Assembly (NCBI RefSeq): GCF_014212355.1
Contig: NZ_JACKXD010000003.1
Location: 186,001 to 250,000 of the forward strand
From: Halobellus ruber
GTDB lineage: Archaea > Halobacteriota > Halobacteria > Halobacteriales > Haloferacaceae
Direction of reading: 5' to 3'
DNA length: 64,000 bases
Made by a program: the position numbers and the translations under genes
Part shown: piece by piece, positions 31,128 through 40,898 of the stretch
Layout: each line of letters begins with the position of its first letter
How positions within the stretch are numbered: the first letter of the stretch is position 1
The notes under the pieces: model-generated
Databases searched by the model: none
What the model saw: only the letters and a program-made list of their open reading frames with translations
What the model was told of the DNA's origin: nothing

Positions 31128-33343
31128 GTGACAACCCACGGCTTCCTGCAGTCCCCAGGGCTGCTCGCCTGGAGTCTCTTCTGGCTCTATCTGCTGCTGC
31201 TGTGTCTGGGCGGGTACAGTCTCTCGCGGACGTTCAAGCGGAAGGGTATCGTCATCGGGCACCTCGACGACCTGTTCCGGTTTCTGACCGACCTCCGCGT
31301 CTGGAGCATCCGCTACCGGAAGACGTACACCGTCATCATCACCGGAGTGTTGGCGGTGGTGTTCCTGGTCGCCGTCTACTGGGCGGAGACGCTACACACG
31401 TCGTTGTACGGGACCGAACAGGCGTTCACCGGACTCGTCGACTACGCGCTCTGGATCGCGGTCTTCGTCGTAACCGGCCTCCAACAGGGGGCCTACCCGA
31501 ACAGCCTGGTCGCGCTCGTCCTCTCGGGGGTGTTTCCGGTAGTCGTCATCGGGTCCGTGTTCACGATCGTGCGGTTCACCTCCGAGCGGGCCCACGAGAC
31601 GCTCATTACGCAGATGGCCGAGGGGAACATCGGCTCCCACCGGGTCATCGTGTTCAACTATCGGGAGATGTACGACGAGTTCATCGAGGTGCTGTTGGAC
31701 CAGTCGGACGCCTTCGTCGTGTTGTTCGCAAAGGAGAATCACCTCCAGGACGCAAGGAGCTTCGTCGAGGGGCTCGATGAGACCGACACCCGCGACTACC
31801 GGACGGCCATCGAACAGCTGTCCTACTCCGAGGATCTCCTGTTCGAGCAGTACGACGTCCTCGAAAGCGAGGAACTGTACATCTTCCCGGACACCGAGGG
31901 GGAGACCGACTACGCCAACCTCCGGCTGGTGACGCAACTCAACCAGCACATCGACGACATCGAGAACAACCCCAACCGAACGGCCGACCCGCCGAGTACG
32001 GTGTGGCTGTCGGACAGCCGCAAGCTCACGGGGGTCTCCCACAGCCTCAAACCGACGGAGTTCCGCGACCACCTCCACGCGGTGAGCTTCCAGGACGACG
32101 TCCGGGACCTCATCCGGCTGAACGTCGGCGACCCGCTCCGGGAGTTGGAGGAGTACTTCAACCTCACCGACGCCGCCGACGTGCCGGCGTGGGTCGACGG
32201 GTACGGGCTCGAAAACTACACCTTCGACGCCGCGCCGCTCACCGAGTCGGAGCTGACCGCTCTTGAGGACGTCCGGACGTTCCGGGAGCGCCGGTTCGAC
32301 CGGCGGGACGCCGTCACCCAGACGGAGTTGGCCGAGCGGAAGCGAGCCGCCTTAGAGGAGATCCGGCTCCGGCTCGCCGGGACGATCGCCGAGCGACCGA
32401 CGTCCGAAATCGGGGTGTTGTACGGGCTGCTGACCGACGTGTCCGGGTCGAGCATCCCGATCGACTTCTCCTCGGCGTATCTCAACCAGCAGATGGAGAC
32501 CGCGACGGCGACCGTCCAACTGACCAAACGCGGCGACGACGCGCTCGACGGGACGGAGGCCGAGCCCTCCGGCGGCGACATATTTATGATCAATTACAAC
32601 GCCCGCGCCGAGGCGTTCGTCCTCTCGTTTGGCGATCACGCCGCGGAGGCGGACCGCCACCTGACGGTGTACACCTCGAGCAACCAGGTGACGCCCCAGG
32701 CGGAGGGCGATATCAACTACGCGGAGTACCGCTCGACACAACACCTACTGGAGATGCTGTTCTCCGAGACGGCGGACAGTCCGCGGCAGGTGAAACCGGG
32801 CGACAAGATCCTGCTGTTCCTGGACCACACGAGCGCCGACCCCAGCGTGGAGCTCCTCCGGATCCTGGACGCGATCGACAACCGACTGGACCGGCCGACG
32901 ACCGACATCGATCACAACGACGTGCTCCTCGGAGTCGAGGCCGATCCGGGGTCGAGCAACGAGGAGTACCGGTATCTGGCCGTGGACAAGGTGCTGCAGA
33001 CCAAACAGACCCAGCGGCTGTTCCTCCACAACCTCGTGCAGTTCCGGACGAGTCGGCCGGCGCAGGAGCTGATCCAGGAGGGCAGGTGGGACCGCCGGGA
33101 GGCGGTCGACTGGGCGGTCGAGAGCGCGTTCTACCTGCGGGAGTTCAGGGTCGATGACCTCGCCACGCTCGAGGAGATGGAGACGACGACCGACCGGGTG
33201 GCGGACACGGAGTTGCGCGATATCGTCGACGAACAGCGCGAGTACGGCCGCCACGACATCATCCCGTTCACGACGCTGACGCTCGATCGAACCCCCGACG
33301 CCAGCGCTCCGCTGTCGGTTCGGCTCGACGAACCGACCCGTGA
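31128..33343 (+). CDS. Channel-like membrane protein with two RCK/TrkA-N-type domains; no in-frame stop
   Basis: About 740 residues. Three membrane segments come first (SLFWLYLLLLCLGGYSL, TVIITGVLAVVFLVAVYWAE, and VALVLSGVFPVVVIGSVFTIV after the pore-like loop TGLQQGAYPNS). Two Rossmann-like domains follow (HRVIVFNYREMYDEFIEVL and GGDIFMINYNARAEAFVLSF). This resembles CASTOR/POLLUX-type or RCK-gated channels, but the GYG filter is absent. The GTG at 31128 gives a start with a TATA-like element upstream. The frame has no stop codon until 36212. Recognisable protein ends near RLDEPTRD, where a +1 shift would meet TGA at 33341-33343, so I place the end there. A frameshift or lost stop is likely. 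Confidence 0.7.
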
Positions 33344-33467
33344 CCACCGGATCACCGACGACAATACCTCCTGTCGTTCCCACGGATCTGAGCGAGCCAC
33401 GAACCGGGGCGGAGCGACCGGATCGGGACGGGTGCGCCGACCGCGGCGTGTCCCGGCGCCACTGAAG

Positions 33468-34907
33468 TCAGTACGGCCCGATCAACACCGACAGCAACAC
33501 CCAAAGGAACACGAGGAACAGGCCGATCGAGAGGCCGGTGAACACGAAGTGGAGGATGCCGTACCGGACGAGGTCACCCCGACCCGGGAACGACATCTCC
33601 TCGACGAGTTCCGGGAACGTGTCCCGCTGGCGACGCCGCTGGATGCGCAGTTGGTTGAACCAGATGAGCCCCGCGAGGGCACCGACCTGGGTCACGTAGG
33701 TTCCGATGTTGAGGCCGGCCAGCGAGGCCTGAATGAGGATGGTTCGGGTCACCGACGATGCGAACTCGACCTGCGACAGCACCGTCGCCACCAGCGCCGC
33801 GGCGGGGAGGTCGTTGAAGATGTTGACCATAACGCCCGAGCCGAACACACCCACGACCGCCGACCGTACCGGCGAGCTGCCGAAGAAGGACTGTACGGCG
33901 GGGATGATTGTCGTCTCGACGAACGGCGTCCCGCCGAACGCCTCGGCGAACACGAAGAACGTCATCCCGAAGAAGAACACCCCGTAGGGAAGTCGCTTGA
34001 GCGGCTCTGTGACCGGCTCCTCGTGGACATCCGCGCGCTGCCAGTAGAGCAGCGCGATGAGGATGCTGGGGATGGCACACCAGTACAGCGACAGCCGAAC
34101 GAACGTCACCACCGCGACGAGGACGACGAACGTCGCAAAGATGAGGATCCAGTTGCGCATCTGAGTGGTAAAGTACGGCTCGGGGACCTGGTCGGGCATC
34201 GAGTACTCCGGCTGGATGTGCAGGTCGTCGAACAGGCCCGTGCGCTCGCTCTCGGTCGCCCGGATGATGAGCGTGATGAGCAGGAACGACGACCCGAACG
34301 CGACGACCGCGGGCAGGATCATCAGCGCGAGGTAATCGAAGAAGTTGATGCCCAACTCCTCGGCGAGGATGATGTTCGTCGGCGACCCGATCAGCAGCCC
34401 CATCGACAGCGTGTTCGCGGCGACGAACTGCGACAGGAGGATCGGTTTGGTGTTTCTGATGCCGGCCTGGAAGCAGATCTCCACGATGACTGGCGTCAAC
34501 ACGAGCACGACGATGTCGTTTGTCGTGAACAGCGTGACCGCCGACGTCATCGTGAACATATACAGCACCAACCGCGTCGAGTTGCCCTCGCAGATGGCGA
34601 CGATCTTGTACGCGAGATAGCTGAAGAAGCCGGACACGCCGAGACCTTCGGACATAATCCCGAACGAGAAGATGAGGACGATGATGTCCAGTTTCTCGGC
34701 GAAGGCGGTCCGGACCGCCGACGTACCGACGATCGAGAGCCCCACCGCGACCGCGAACGCGACGACGGGCACCCACCAGTCGCGGTCGATGTTGAACCGC
34801 TGCCGAACCCGCCGTTCGAAGGCGGTCCGCCTGTCGGTCACGATGAGCAGTACCGACACCACGGTCAGTCCGAGGATGAGAGCCGGGGTCGGGAGTCCAA
34901 AGACCAT
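33468..34907 (-). CDS. ArsB/NhaD/SLC13-type (ion transporter superfamily) permease
   Basis: 479 residues and about 11-12 membrane spans. The IT-superfamily hairpin signatures are visible: LFTTNDIVVLVLTPVIVE and SMGLLIGSPTNIILAEELG in the first half, FNDLPAAALVATVLSQ and LAGLNIGTYVTQVGALAGLIW in the second. Family members export arsenite, exchange Na+/H+ or import di- and tricarboxylates; sequence alone does not decide. It converges on the channel-like gene. The ATG at 34907 is chosen over one 42 nt upstream because of the hydrophobic start MVFGLPTPALILGLTVV. Confidence 0.85.
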   Translation of the reverse strand: MVFGLPTPALILGLTVVSVLLIVTDRRTAFERRVRQRFNIDRDWWVPVVAFAVAVGLSIVGTSAVRTAFAEKLDIIVLIFSFGIMSEGLGVSGFFSYLAYKIVAICEGNSTRLVLYMFTMTSAVTLFTTNDIVVLVLTPVIVEICFQAGIRNTKPILLSQFVAANTLSMGLLIGSPTNIILAEELGINFFDYLALMILPAVVAFGSSFLLITLIIRATESERTGLFDDLHIQPEYSMPDQVPEPYFTTQMRNWILIFATFVVLVAVVTFVRLSLYWCAIPSILIALLYWQRADVHEEPVTEPLKRLPYGVFFFGMTFFVFAEAFGGTPFVETTIIPAVQSFFGSSPVRSAVVGVFGSGVMVNIFNDLPAAALVATVLSQVEFASSVTRTILIQASLAGLNIGTYVTQVGALAGLIWFNQLRIQRRRQRDTFPELVEEMSFPGRGDLVRYGILHFVFTGLSIGLFLVFLWVLLSVLIGPY

Positions 34908-35207
34908 ACGATCACGACCTACCCGCCGTCGACGGCCGCACCACACCACCGCCCCGACCGGCGAACTGTCCTGTCACTGTTTGTTCTGCCGTGGTGGATC
35001 ATATATAACCTGTGGAGATCACGAGGGCACGCGGTGTTCGGATGGGCGATGGCCGGTCGGGGATCCACCGTCGGGTGGGCTCGGAGGAGGCCGACGGGGG
35101 CTTCCGGTCTCCGCTTCCCCCGAGTCGTGACGACTCCGTGCTTATCCGAACTGTACTCCGAGGACGGGGCCGAAAGCATTAGGCGGCGGGGGCGTAACCC
35201 GCTCGCA

Positions 35208-36212
35208 ATGAGCCAGCCGCGGGATCCGATCGAGGAGGCGGCGGACGACTCGATGGACCTCTACGAGGTCGCTACCTGGGAGGCCCGGAGCCGACTCGAC
35301 AGGGTCGCCGAGATCCTCTGGTGGGCGGCCGCCGGCTCCGCCCGGCTGGCCGTCATCGGGGTCGCCTTCCTCCTCCTCGTCGGGATCGGCGGGTTCGCGG
35401 CGATCACCGACCCCGAGATCGGACTACTCACAGTGCTTTCGGCCGTACCGGCGGTCGGGCTCGCGGCGTACGTCTACTCCACCGACGTCACCTCGAGCGA
35501 GCCGGTGTCGCTTCTCGTTGCGACGTTCCTGCTCGGCGTGCTGACCGCGAACTTCGCGGCGCTGCTCAACACCGCCCTCCGGCCGTTCTTCGGCGGGCTC
35601 GGCGGGATCGGGATGATACTGTTCTTCTTCATCGTCGTCGGGCCGGCAGAGGAGGGCGTAAAGCTGCTCGCAGTCCGGCTGTACGCCTACACCGACGACC
35701 GGTTCGGCGCCGTCCTCGACGGCGCGGTCTACGGCGCGATGGCGGGGCTGGGCTTTGCGGTCATCGAGAACGCGCTGTACATCACCCGCCAGCTGCCCGC
35801 GACCGAACTCGACCTCGGACTGGGGCTGATCGGGGCGGGCGGCGGGATCACTGCGATCCGGGCGCTGGCCGGTCCGGGACACGTCATCTACTCCGCGATC
35901 GCGGGCTACTACCTCGGGCTCGCGAAGTTCAACCCGGGGCGTCGGGGACCGATCGTGGTGAAGGGGATCCTGATCGCGGCGTTCGTCCACGCGACGTACA
36001 ACGCCACGGTCGGGATCGGGTCGGGGGTGATCGGGCTGATCACCGGCCTCTCGGGGTTCGCGCCGTTCCTGATCTACGTGGTCATCTACGACGGGATCCT
36101 GGCGCTGTTCTTACTCGGGAAGATCCAGCAGTACCGCGACAGCTACCGGGAGGCCCACCGGCCGGCGCCGACCGAGTCCGACTTCGAGTCGGAGTTGACC
36201 GAGTTCGAGTGA
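35208..36212 (+). CDS. PrsW family intramembrane metalloprotease
   Basis: 334 residues with about eight spans. PrsW motifs are intact: VVGPAEEGVKLLAVRLYAY (EExxK), VIENALYI, GHVIYSAIAGYYLGLAKF and FVHATYNATVG, supplying the glutamates and histidines of the zinc site. Bacterial PrsW cleaves an anti-sigma factor; archaeal substrates are unknown. The ATG at 35208 follows a purine-rich stretch and starts MSQPRDPIEEAADDSMDLYEVATWE, a soluble front common in haloarchaeal members. Converges with riboflavin synthase across a hairpin. Confidence 0.9.
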   Translation: MSQPRDPIEEAADDSMDLYEVATWEARSRLDRVAEILWWAAAGSARLAVIGVAFLLLVGIGGFAAITDPEIGLLTVLSAVPAVGLAAYVYSTDVTSSEPVSLLVATFLLGVLTANFAALLNTALRPFFGGLGGIGMILFFFIVVGPAEEGVKLLAVRLYAYTDDRFGAVLDGAVYGAMAGLGFAVIENALYITRQLPATELDLGLGLIGAGGGITAIRALAGPGHVIYSAIAGYYLGLAKFNPGRRGPIVVKGILIAAFVHATYNATVGIGSGVIGLITGLSGFAPFLIYVVIYDGILALFLLGKIQQYRDSYREAHRPAPTESDFESELTEFE

Positions 36213-36240
36213 GCGAGGCCGCCGAAGCGACTCACAGAGA

Positions 36241-36276
36241 TGCGAGGAAAGCCCACGGCTTTAGCCGTGGGAGGAA
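36241..36276 (+). mobile_element. Solitary IS200/IS605-type end (hairpin), possible terminator
   Basis: A perfect 8-bp stem CCCACGGC/GCCGTGGG with loop TTTA (36252-36271) is preceded by GCGAGGAAAG and followed by AGGAATC. In haloarchaea this arrangement is typical of the 3' end of IS200/IS605 (IS1341-type) elements, where the guide RNA scaffold ends. No tnpA or tnpB is adjacent, so it is a relic. It lies exactly between two convergent genes and may now terminate transcription. The loop contains the stop codon of ribE. Confidence 0.55.
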
Positions 36277-36965
36277 TCCGACTCGCCGGCGACGCGGTCG
36301 GCGTAGCCCTCGATCATCCGCTCTGCGTACTTCGCGATCACGTCGACCTCGACGTGGACCGGGTCGCCGACGGACTTCTCCGAGAGGTTGGTGAGGTCGT
36401 AGGTGGTGGGGATGATCGCAACCGCGAACCGGTCGGCGCCGCGCTCCGCGACGGTGAGGCTGATGCCGTCGATCGCGATCGACCCCTTCGAGACGACGTA
36501 CCGCTCGACGTCCTCGGGGAGGTCGAACTCGAAGAGCCAGTCGTCGCCGACCCGCTCGATCCCGGTGATCTCGGTTGTGGTGTCGACGTGGCCCTGGACG
36601 AGGTGGCCGTCGAACCGGCCGTCGGCCGCGAGCGCGCGCTCTAAGTTCACGGCGTCGCCCGCCGCGACCGAGCCGAGATAGGTCTTCTCGATTGTCTCGG
36701 CCGCGAGGAACACCTCGAACTCGGGGGTCGGCTCCGTCCGGAACGCCTCGACGGTGAGACACGCGCCGCTGACGGCGATCGACTGGCCGTGGTGGAGGTC
36801 GTCGTAGGAGACCGCAGCGTCCGCGACGCTCGCGTCGGTGTCGTCGTCGGCATCGGACGCCGCCGCCGTTCCCGCGGCGTCGACCGCGATGCGGAGCCGG
36901 CGGCCGCCTTCGTCCTCGGTCGCCTCGACCACGGTGCCCGTGGTCTCGATGATTCCGGTGAACAC
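36261..36965 (-). CDS. ribE: Riboflavin synthase, alpha-subunit type
   Basis: Dismutates two molecules of dimethylribityllumazine to riboflavin. Two lumazine-binding repeats are visible: MFTGIIETTGTVVE...IAVSGACLTVE and GHLVQGHVDTTTEI...IAIDGISLTVAE. An acidic, disordered-looking insertion (about 33-50) lies in the first repeat. The stop TAA is in the loop of the IS605-type hairpin and the last four residues (SSHG) are encoded by that hairpin arm, so the original C-terminus was replaced or trimmed. Confidence 0.94.
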   Translation of the reverse strand: MFTGIIETTGTVVEATEDEGGRRLRIAVDAAGTAAASDADDDTDASVADAAVSYDDLHHGQSIAVSGACLTVEAFRTEPTPEFEVFLAAETIEKTYLGSVAAGDAVNLERALAADGRFDGHLVQGHVDTTTEITGIERVGDDWLFEFDLPEDVERYVVSKGSIAIDGISLTVAERGADRFAVAIIPTTYDLTNLSEKSVGDPVHVEVDVIAKYAERMIEGYADRVAGESDSSHG

Positions 36966-37120
36966 ACGCCCAGTTGGGGGACGGCGCCGAAAAGCGTCCC
37001 GGAACCGGGGCGGTCGTGGCGGCGGAGGACGGACGGGCCCGTCCGTTCGACGGGGACGGTCCCCCGTCCGAGGACTGTCGCGGGGCGAAGCTATTTGCGC
37101 TTCGTCACAATCGTACAGGT

Positions 37121-38020
37121 ATGGAGCGAAACGGTCTCGGGGAACTCCTCCACGAGTGGCACCGGCAGTTCATCGGGCCGGTGACCGACAGTCGAACGGT
37201 GTACGCGGGCTTTGCGCTCTTCTTCGCGGGCGTGGGCCTGATCGTCGTCTCGATCGCGACCTTCCTCTGGAGCACCACCACCGACCCGACGGGGAGGTTC
37301 AAGTTCGTCCTCTGGGAGCTGGCGGTCCTGACCGGAGCCTCAGGGATCCCGGCAGTTCTGTTGGGCGTGACGGTGCTTTTGCCCGTCTCGCGTCGGGTCG
37401 ATGCGGCGGGAACTATCGGCGTCGTGGTCTGTATCGCGGGAACAGCGTGGTTCTCACAGGTGTATCCGGCGGCGTGGTACCCCAACGCGAGCGCCGTCGT
37501 CGGCGTGTACGCGCTCGGCGCGGTCGTCGTCGTCGCGACCGCCGGCACCGCACTCTCCAGTTACCACGCCGAACTGACGGGGCGGCGGGTCGCACGGGAA
37601 CAGCTCGACGACGACGGGACTGCTGGCGGCGACGCGGACGGCTCGTCGAGCGGCGAGACAGTCACCGACGAGCAGGTCCAGGCCGACATCGAGGAGGCGA
37701 TGTCGGGCGCGGAGGTCAACTGGGGCGGCGTCGAGCGCGACTCGGGGCGGTCGATCACGATCCGCTCCTCGGAGGGCGACGAGTTCGAGGCCCCTGACCC
37801 CGACACGGTCGAAGCGACCGAGTCCCGCGGCGAGAGCGTCGACGACGCGGTCGCGGGGCTCCAGGGGCTCCGCGGCGAGGGGCCGAAGACCGAGAGCAGT
37901 TCCTCCGGAACCGACGAGCAGGCCGACGCCCTGGCGGAGCTTCGAGCGACCCGCGAGCAGTCCGAATCGACGGACGACGACGGGGGAATCGTCGATACCG
38001 TCCGGTCGCTGTTCCGGTAA
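37121..38020 (+). CDS. Haloarchaeal four-span membrane protein with acidic tail (DUF7139-like)
   Basis: 299 residues. Four membrane spans lie in the first half (VYAGFALFFAGVGLIVVSIATFLW, ELAVLTGASGIPAVLLGVTVLL, TIGVVVCIAGTAWFSQVY, AVVGVYALGAVVVVATAGTAL; here each is a predicted helix region). A long acidic cytoplasmic tail with QADIEEAMSGAEVNWGGVE follows, ending in an amphipathic IVDTVRSLFR. It lies 110 nt upstream of the salactin-like gene, same strand. Haloarchaea-specific, function unknown. A role with the actin-like filament is only a positional hint. Confidence 0.75.
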   Translation: MERNGLGELLHEWHRQFIGPVTDSRTVYAGFALFFAGVGLIVVSIATFLWSTTTDPTGRFKFVLWELAVLTGASGIPAVLLGVTVLLPVSRRVDAAGTIGVVVCIAGTAWFSQVYPAAWYPNASAVVGVYALGAVVVVATAGTALSSYHAELTGRRVAREQLDDDGTAGGDADGSSSGETVTDEQVQADIEEAMSGAEVNWGGVERDSGRSITIRSSEGDEFEAPDPDTVEATESRGESVDDAVAGLQGLRGEGPKTESSSSGTDEQADALAELRATREQSESTDDDGGIVDTVRSLFR

Positions 38021-38129
38021 CCGACTGCGTACCGGCCGCCGAGGCGGGGACCGTGGGCCCGGCGCGCTGCTGTCATCGCGTTCACAGATGGCACTGAACA
38101 TTTTTATCCACGCCTTCTGAGGGTGACGT

Positions 38130-39158
38130 ATGGCCCGAGGACTAGACGTCGGTACGATGAACATCATCTCCTCCCGCCCCGAGGGGGATGGAACCACCTT
38201 CGTACAGCAGCGGAACTCGTTCGTCGAGATCGAGTACAGCGATATGGCCGAGCAGATGCTGTCCCGGAGCGAAGTCCTCCACATCCGGAAGGACGACAAG
38301 GTGTACGTCGTCGGCGACGACGCCCTGAACTTTGCGAACATCTTCAACAAGGAGACCCGGCGCCCGATGGAGCAGGGGATCCTCTCCAGCGAGGAGGCCT
38401 CGGCGATCCCGATGATCAAGCTCATCACCGAACAGGTGGTCGGCGCGCCGGAGGAGCCGGGCGAGAAGATCTTCTTCTCGTCGCCGGCGGACCCCGTCGA
38501 CTCGGAGCTCTCGACGCTGTACCACCAGAAGACGCTGGAGTCGATGCTGTCGGACACCGGGTTCGATCCCGAACCCATCAACGAGGGGATGGGGGTGATC
38601 TACAGCGAGCTCTCGGACAACAACTTCACCGGGCTGGGCGTCTCCTTCGGCGCCGGGATGACGAACATCTGCCTGGCGTACTACGCCGTCCCGGTGATGA
38701 AGTTCTCGATCGCCCGCGGCGGCGACTGGATCGACCGCCAGGCCGCCCAGGCCACCGGCACCCCGGTCGACAAAGTCACCTCGATCAAGGAGGACGACTT
38801 CAAGCTGGATTTCACCACCGACGTCGGCGGCGTGGAGGGCGCGCTGTCGATCTACTACGAGAACCTGCTGGACTACGTGATCGAGATGATCGCCCAGGAG
38901 GTCGACGAGGAGGACGTCGAGGAGGGCCTCGACGTCCCCGTCGTGGTGACCGGCGGGACATCGAGCCCCGATGGGTTCGAGGAGCTGTTCGCCCAGCACC
39001 TCGAGGACACCACGATCCCGTTCTCCATTAGCGACGTCCGAAGCGTCGACGACCCGCTGTACAGCGTCGCCCGCGGGGCCCTGGTCGCGGCCCGTTCCGA
39101 GGAGGAGTCGGGTGGCGGCAACAGCAGCGCGGCCGCAGAGCAGGCCGCCGAGGACTGA
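38130..39158 (+). CDS. Actin-like protein, salactin homologue
   Basis: 342 residues of the actin/MreB/ParM superfamily. Phosphate-1 loop GLDVGTMNI at the start, phosphate-2 [18 protein letters not shown], and the adenosine motif [16 protein letters not shown]. The front [16 protein letters not shown] and the acidic alanine-rich tail match the haloarchaeal family to which salactin belongs. Salactin of Halobacterium salinarum forms dynamically unstable filaments at the poles and supports partitioning. TATA-like TTTTTATCC lies about 25 nt upstream of the ATG, giving a leaderless transcript. Confidence 0.85.
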   Translation: MARGLDVGTMNIISSRPEGDGTTFVQQRNSFVEIEYSDMAEQMLSRSEVLHIRKDDKVYVVGDDALNFANIFNKETRRPMEQGILSSEEASAIPMIKLITEQVVGAPEEPGEKIFFSSPADPVDSELSTLYHQKTLESMLSDTGFDPEPINEGMGVIYSELSDNNFTGLGVSFGAGMTNICLAYYAVPVMKFSIARGGDWIDRQAAQATGTPVDKVTSIKEDDFKLDFTTDVGGVEGALSIYYENLLDYVIEMIAQEVDEEDVEEGLDVPVVVTGGTSSPDGFEELFAQHLEDTTIPFSISDVRSVDDPLYSVARGALVAARSEEESGGGNSSAAAEQAAED

Positions 39159-39257
39159 CGCGGATCGGGTCGTCGGTCCACGCGCTCCCCCGAGGAAGGG
39201 GTCGCCCGGCTGCTCGCGACGACGGCCGGGAACGCCGGGCGCTCCGCCGCGGCGTGA

Positions 39258-39692
39258 TCACGCCTCCTCGGCGTCAGCCGGGCGGTCGGACTCGGTCTCT
39301 GAAGCCGTCGTTTCGGTACCGTCCTCCGTACCCGCCTCGTCGTCGTCCGTCGACCCGTCGCCGCGATCCGCGTCGGCGGCGTCCGTCGCCCCCTCCGGAT
39401 CCGGATCGCCCGCGGGAGGTGACTCGGCGTCGGCCTCCGACTCGGACGCCTCTCCCGCGTCGTCGGGGGCCGGCGCCCGCTCGCCCGCGACGTCCCCGTT
39501 CGACTCGCCGTCCGTCTCCGCGTTGGCCCTCCGGAACCGTCGGAGCGCGTCGTCCCACGTCTCCTCGCCGTCCGAGACCCGGGTGTGGTCGGACTCGACG
39601 TCGGCGAACCGACACTGCTCGCAGTAGACCGACTGAACCTCCCCGTTCAGGGAGATCCGGGTGAGTCGGGTGCCGCATCGAGGGCAGTCCAT
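39258..39692 (-). CDS. Zinc-ribbon protein with acidic tail
   Basis: 144 residues. A single zinc ribbon MDCPRCGTRLTRISLNG...CEQC occupies the first ~45 residues and is followed by EETWDDALRRFRRAN. The remaining ~80 residues are Asp/Glu/Ser/Thr-rich and probably disordered. Resembles haloarchaeal DUF7093-type proteins. Could be a transcription- or RNA-related adaptor; nothing more can be said. Confidence 0.75.
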   Translation of the reverse strand: MDCPRCGTRLTRISLNGEVQSVYCEQCRFADVESDHTRVSDGEETWDDALRRFRRANAETDGESNGDVAGERAPAPDDAGEASESEADAESPPAGDPDPEGATDAADADRGDGSTDDDEAGTEDGTETTASETESDRPADAEEA

Positions 39693-39845
39693 ACGCACCG
39701 TTTCGGAGACGGTGGTAATTGGTGTAACGCCCGTGCGGCGCCTCCGGTCGCGGCACCGCGCGCTGCTGTGGGAGTGCCGGCGGATCGAATCGACCGTCTC
39801 CGACGACGCGAAACGGTCTTGCCGCTGGTGCCCGTACAACCGGCA

Positions 39846-40487
39846 ATGATGGCCACCACACACGCCCTCGCGGGCGTCGCCCTCGCCGTGCTCGTCGGGA
39901 CCATCTTTCCCGGGAGCGCGGCCGGCACCTCGCTGGCCCCCGTCGCGGCGGCCGCGGTCGGCGGGTTCTTCCCGGACTTCGACCTGTATGCGGGCCACCG
40001 GCGGACGCTACACTTCCCGGTGTACTTCAACGTCGCCGCCGCGGTCGCGTCGGTCGGCGCAGTCGCCGCCGCGGTCATTGCCCCGAGCCTCGCCCTCGCC
40101 GCCGCGTCGGCGGCGCTGTTTCTGGCCGCCGCGGGCGTCCACTCCGCGATGGACGCGGTCGGCGGCGGGCTCGAGTTGCGGCCCTGGCGTGAGGAGTCCG
40201 ACCGCGCGGTCTACAGCCACCACCACGGCCGGTGGATCCGACCGCGGCGGTGGGTGCGATACGACGGCGCCCCCGAGGACCTGCTCGTCGCCGTCGCGTT
40301 CGCGGCACCCGTGGTGTACGCGGTCGACGGCGCCGTCGAGACGGGCGTCCTCCTCGCGGTCGGGGTCTCCGCAGTGTACGTCGTCGTCCGCAAGCCGATG
40401 GTGATCGCCACACAGGAAGTCGTCGACGCGCTCCCGGAGCGTATCGTCGACCGCTTGCCCGGGCGGTTCGTGGACGACTTCCGGTGA
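39846..40487 (+). CDS. YdjM-family membrane-bound metal-dependent hydrolase
   Basis: 213 residues, about four to five spans. Histidine/aspartate pattern typical of the DUF457/YdjM family: MATTHALAGVALAVLVG, GGFFPDFDLYAGHRRTLHFPV and HSAMDAVGGGLELRP, which places metal ligands at the membrane face. E. coli YdjM is an SOS-induced inner membrane protein. Substrate unknown. Divergent from the zinc-ribbon gene with ~150 nt between. Confidence 0.8.
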   Translation: MMATTHALAGVALAVLVGTIFPGSAAGTSLAPVAAAAVGGFFPDFDLYAGHRRTLHFPVYFNVAAAVASVGAVAAAVIAPSLALAAASAALFLAAAGVHSAMDAVGGGLELRPWREESDRAVYSHHHGRWIRPRRWVRYDGAPEDLLVAVAFAAPVVYAVDGAVETGVLLAVGVSAVYVVVRKPMVIATQEVVDALPERIVDRLPGRFVDDFR

Positions 40488-40547
40488 CGATGCCAGCGGG
40501 TTGCGGCGTGAAACAGGCTCAAGACGCTCGATGCCCTCTGCTCCAAT

Positions 40548-40898
40548 ATGGCGACGGATCCCGACGACGGAGGGTCGACCGCGCCCTGCGACAAGTGTGA
40601 GGAGTCGATCCCGACGGACGCGGATCGGTGCCCGGTCTGTGGCTACCGCCCGGCGGGCTACAGCCCCGAACTGTTGCGCGTCGGGGAGGCCTTCTTCGCG
40701 CTCGCGGCAGCGGTCTCGCTCGTGATCCTCGTCACCGGCGTGGCCGGAGTCGTCCCCGAACCCCCCGTGCTCCCCGCCGGCGCGTTCTCGAAGATGGCGA
40801 TCATTATGCCGTATACGACCGGGATCTCCGGCTTCTTCGCGTACTACATCCACGGGAAACGGCAGACGAAGCCGACCGACAGCAGCGCGTTCGGCTGA
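40548..40898 (+). CDS. Zinc-ribbon membrane protein
   Basis: 116 residues. An N-terminal zinc ribbon (CDKCEESIPTDADRCPVCGYRP) is followed by two membrane spans (ALAAAVSLVILVTGVAGVV and MAIIMPYTTGISGFFAYYI). The first quoted segment holds the four cysteines. Resembles small haloarchaeal zinc-ribbon membrane proteins of unknown role. Confidence 0.7.
   Translation: MATDPDDGGSTAPCDKCEESIPTDADRCPVCGYRPAGYSPELLRVGEAFFALAAAVSLVILVTGVAGVVPEPPVLPAGAFSKMAIIMPYTTGISGFFAYYIHGKRQTKPTDSSAFG

Noticed and set aside
33471-34919. Coding sequence on the plus strand opposite the ArsB/NhaD gene
   Set aside because: Low-complexity His/Arg/Glu-rich translation typical of the antisense of a GC-rich membrane-protein gene.
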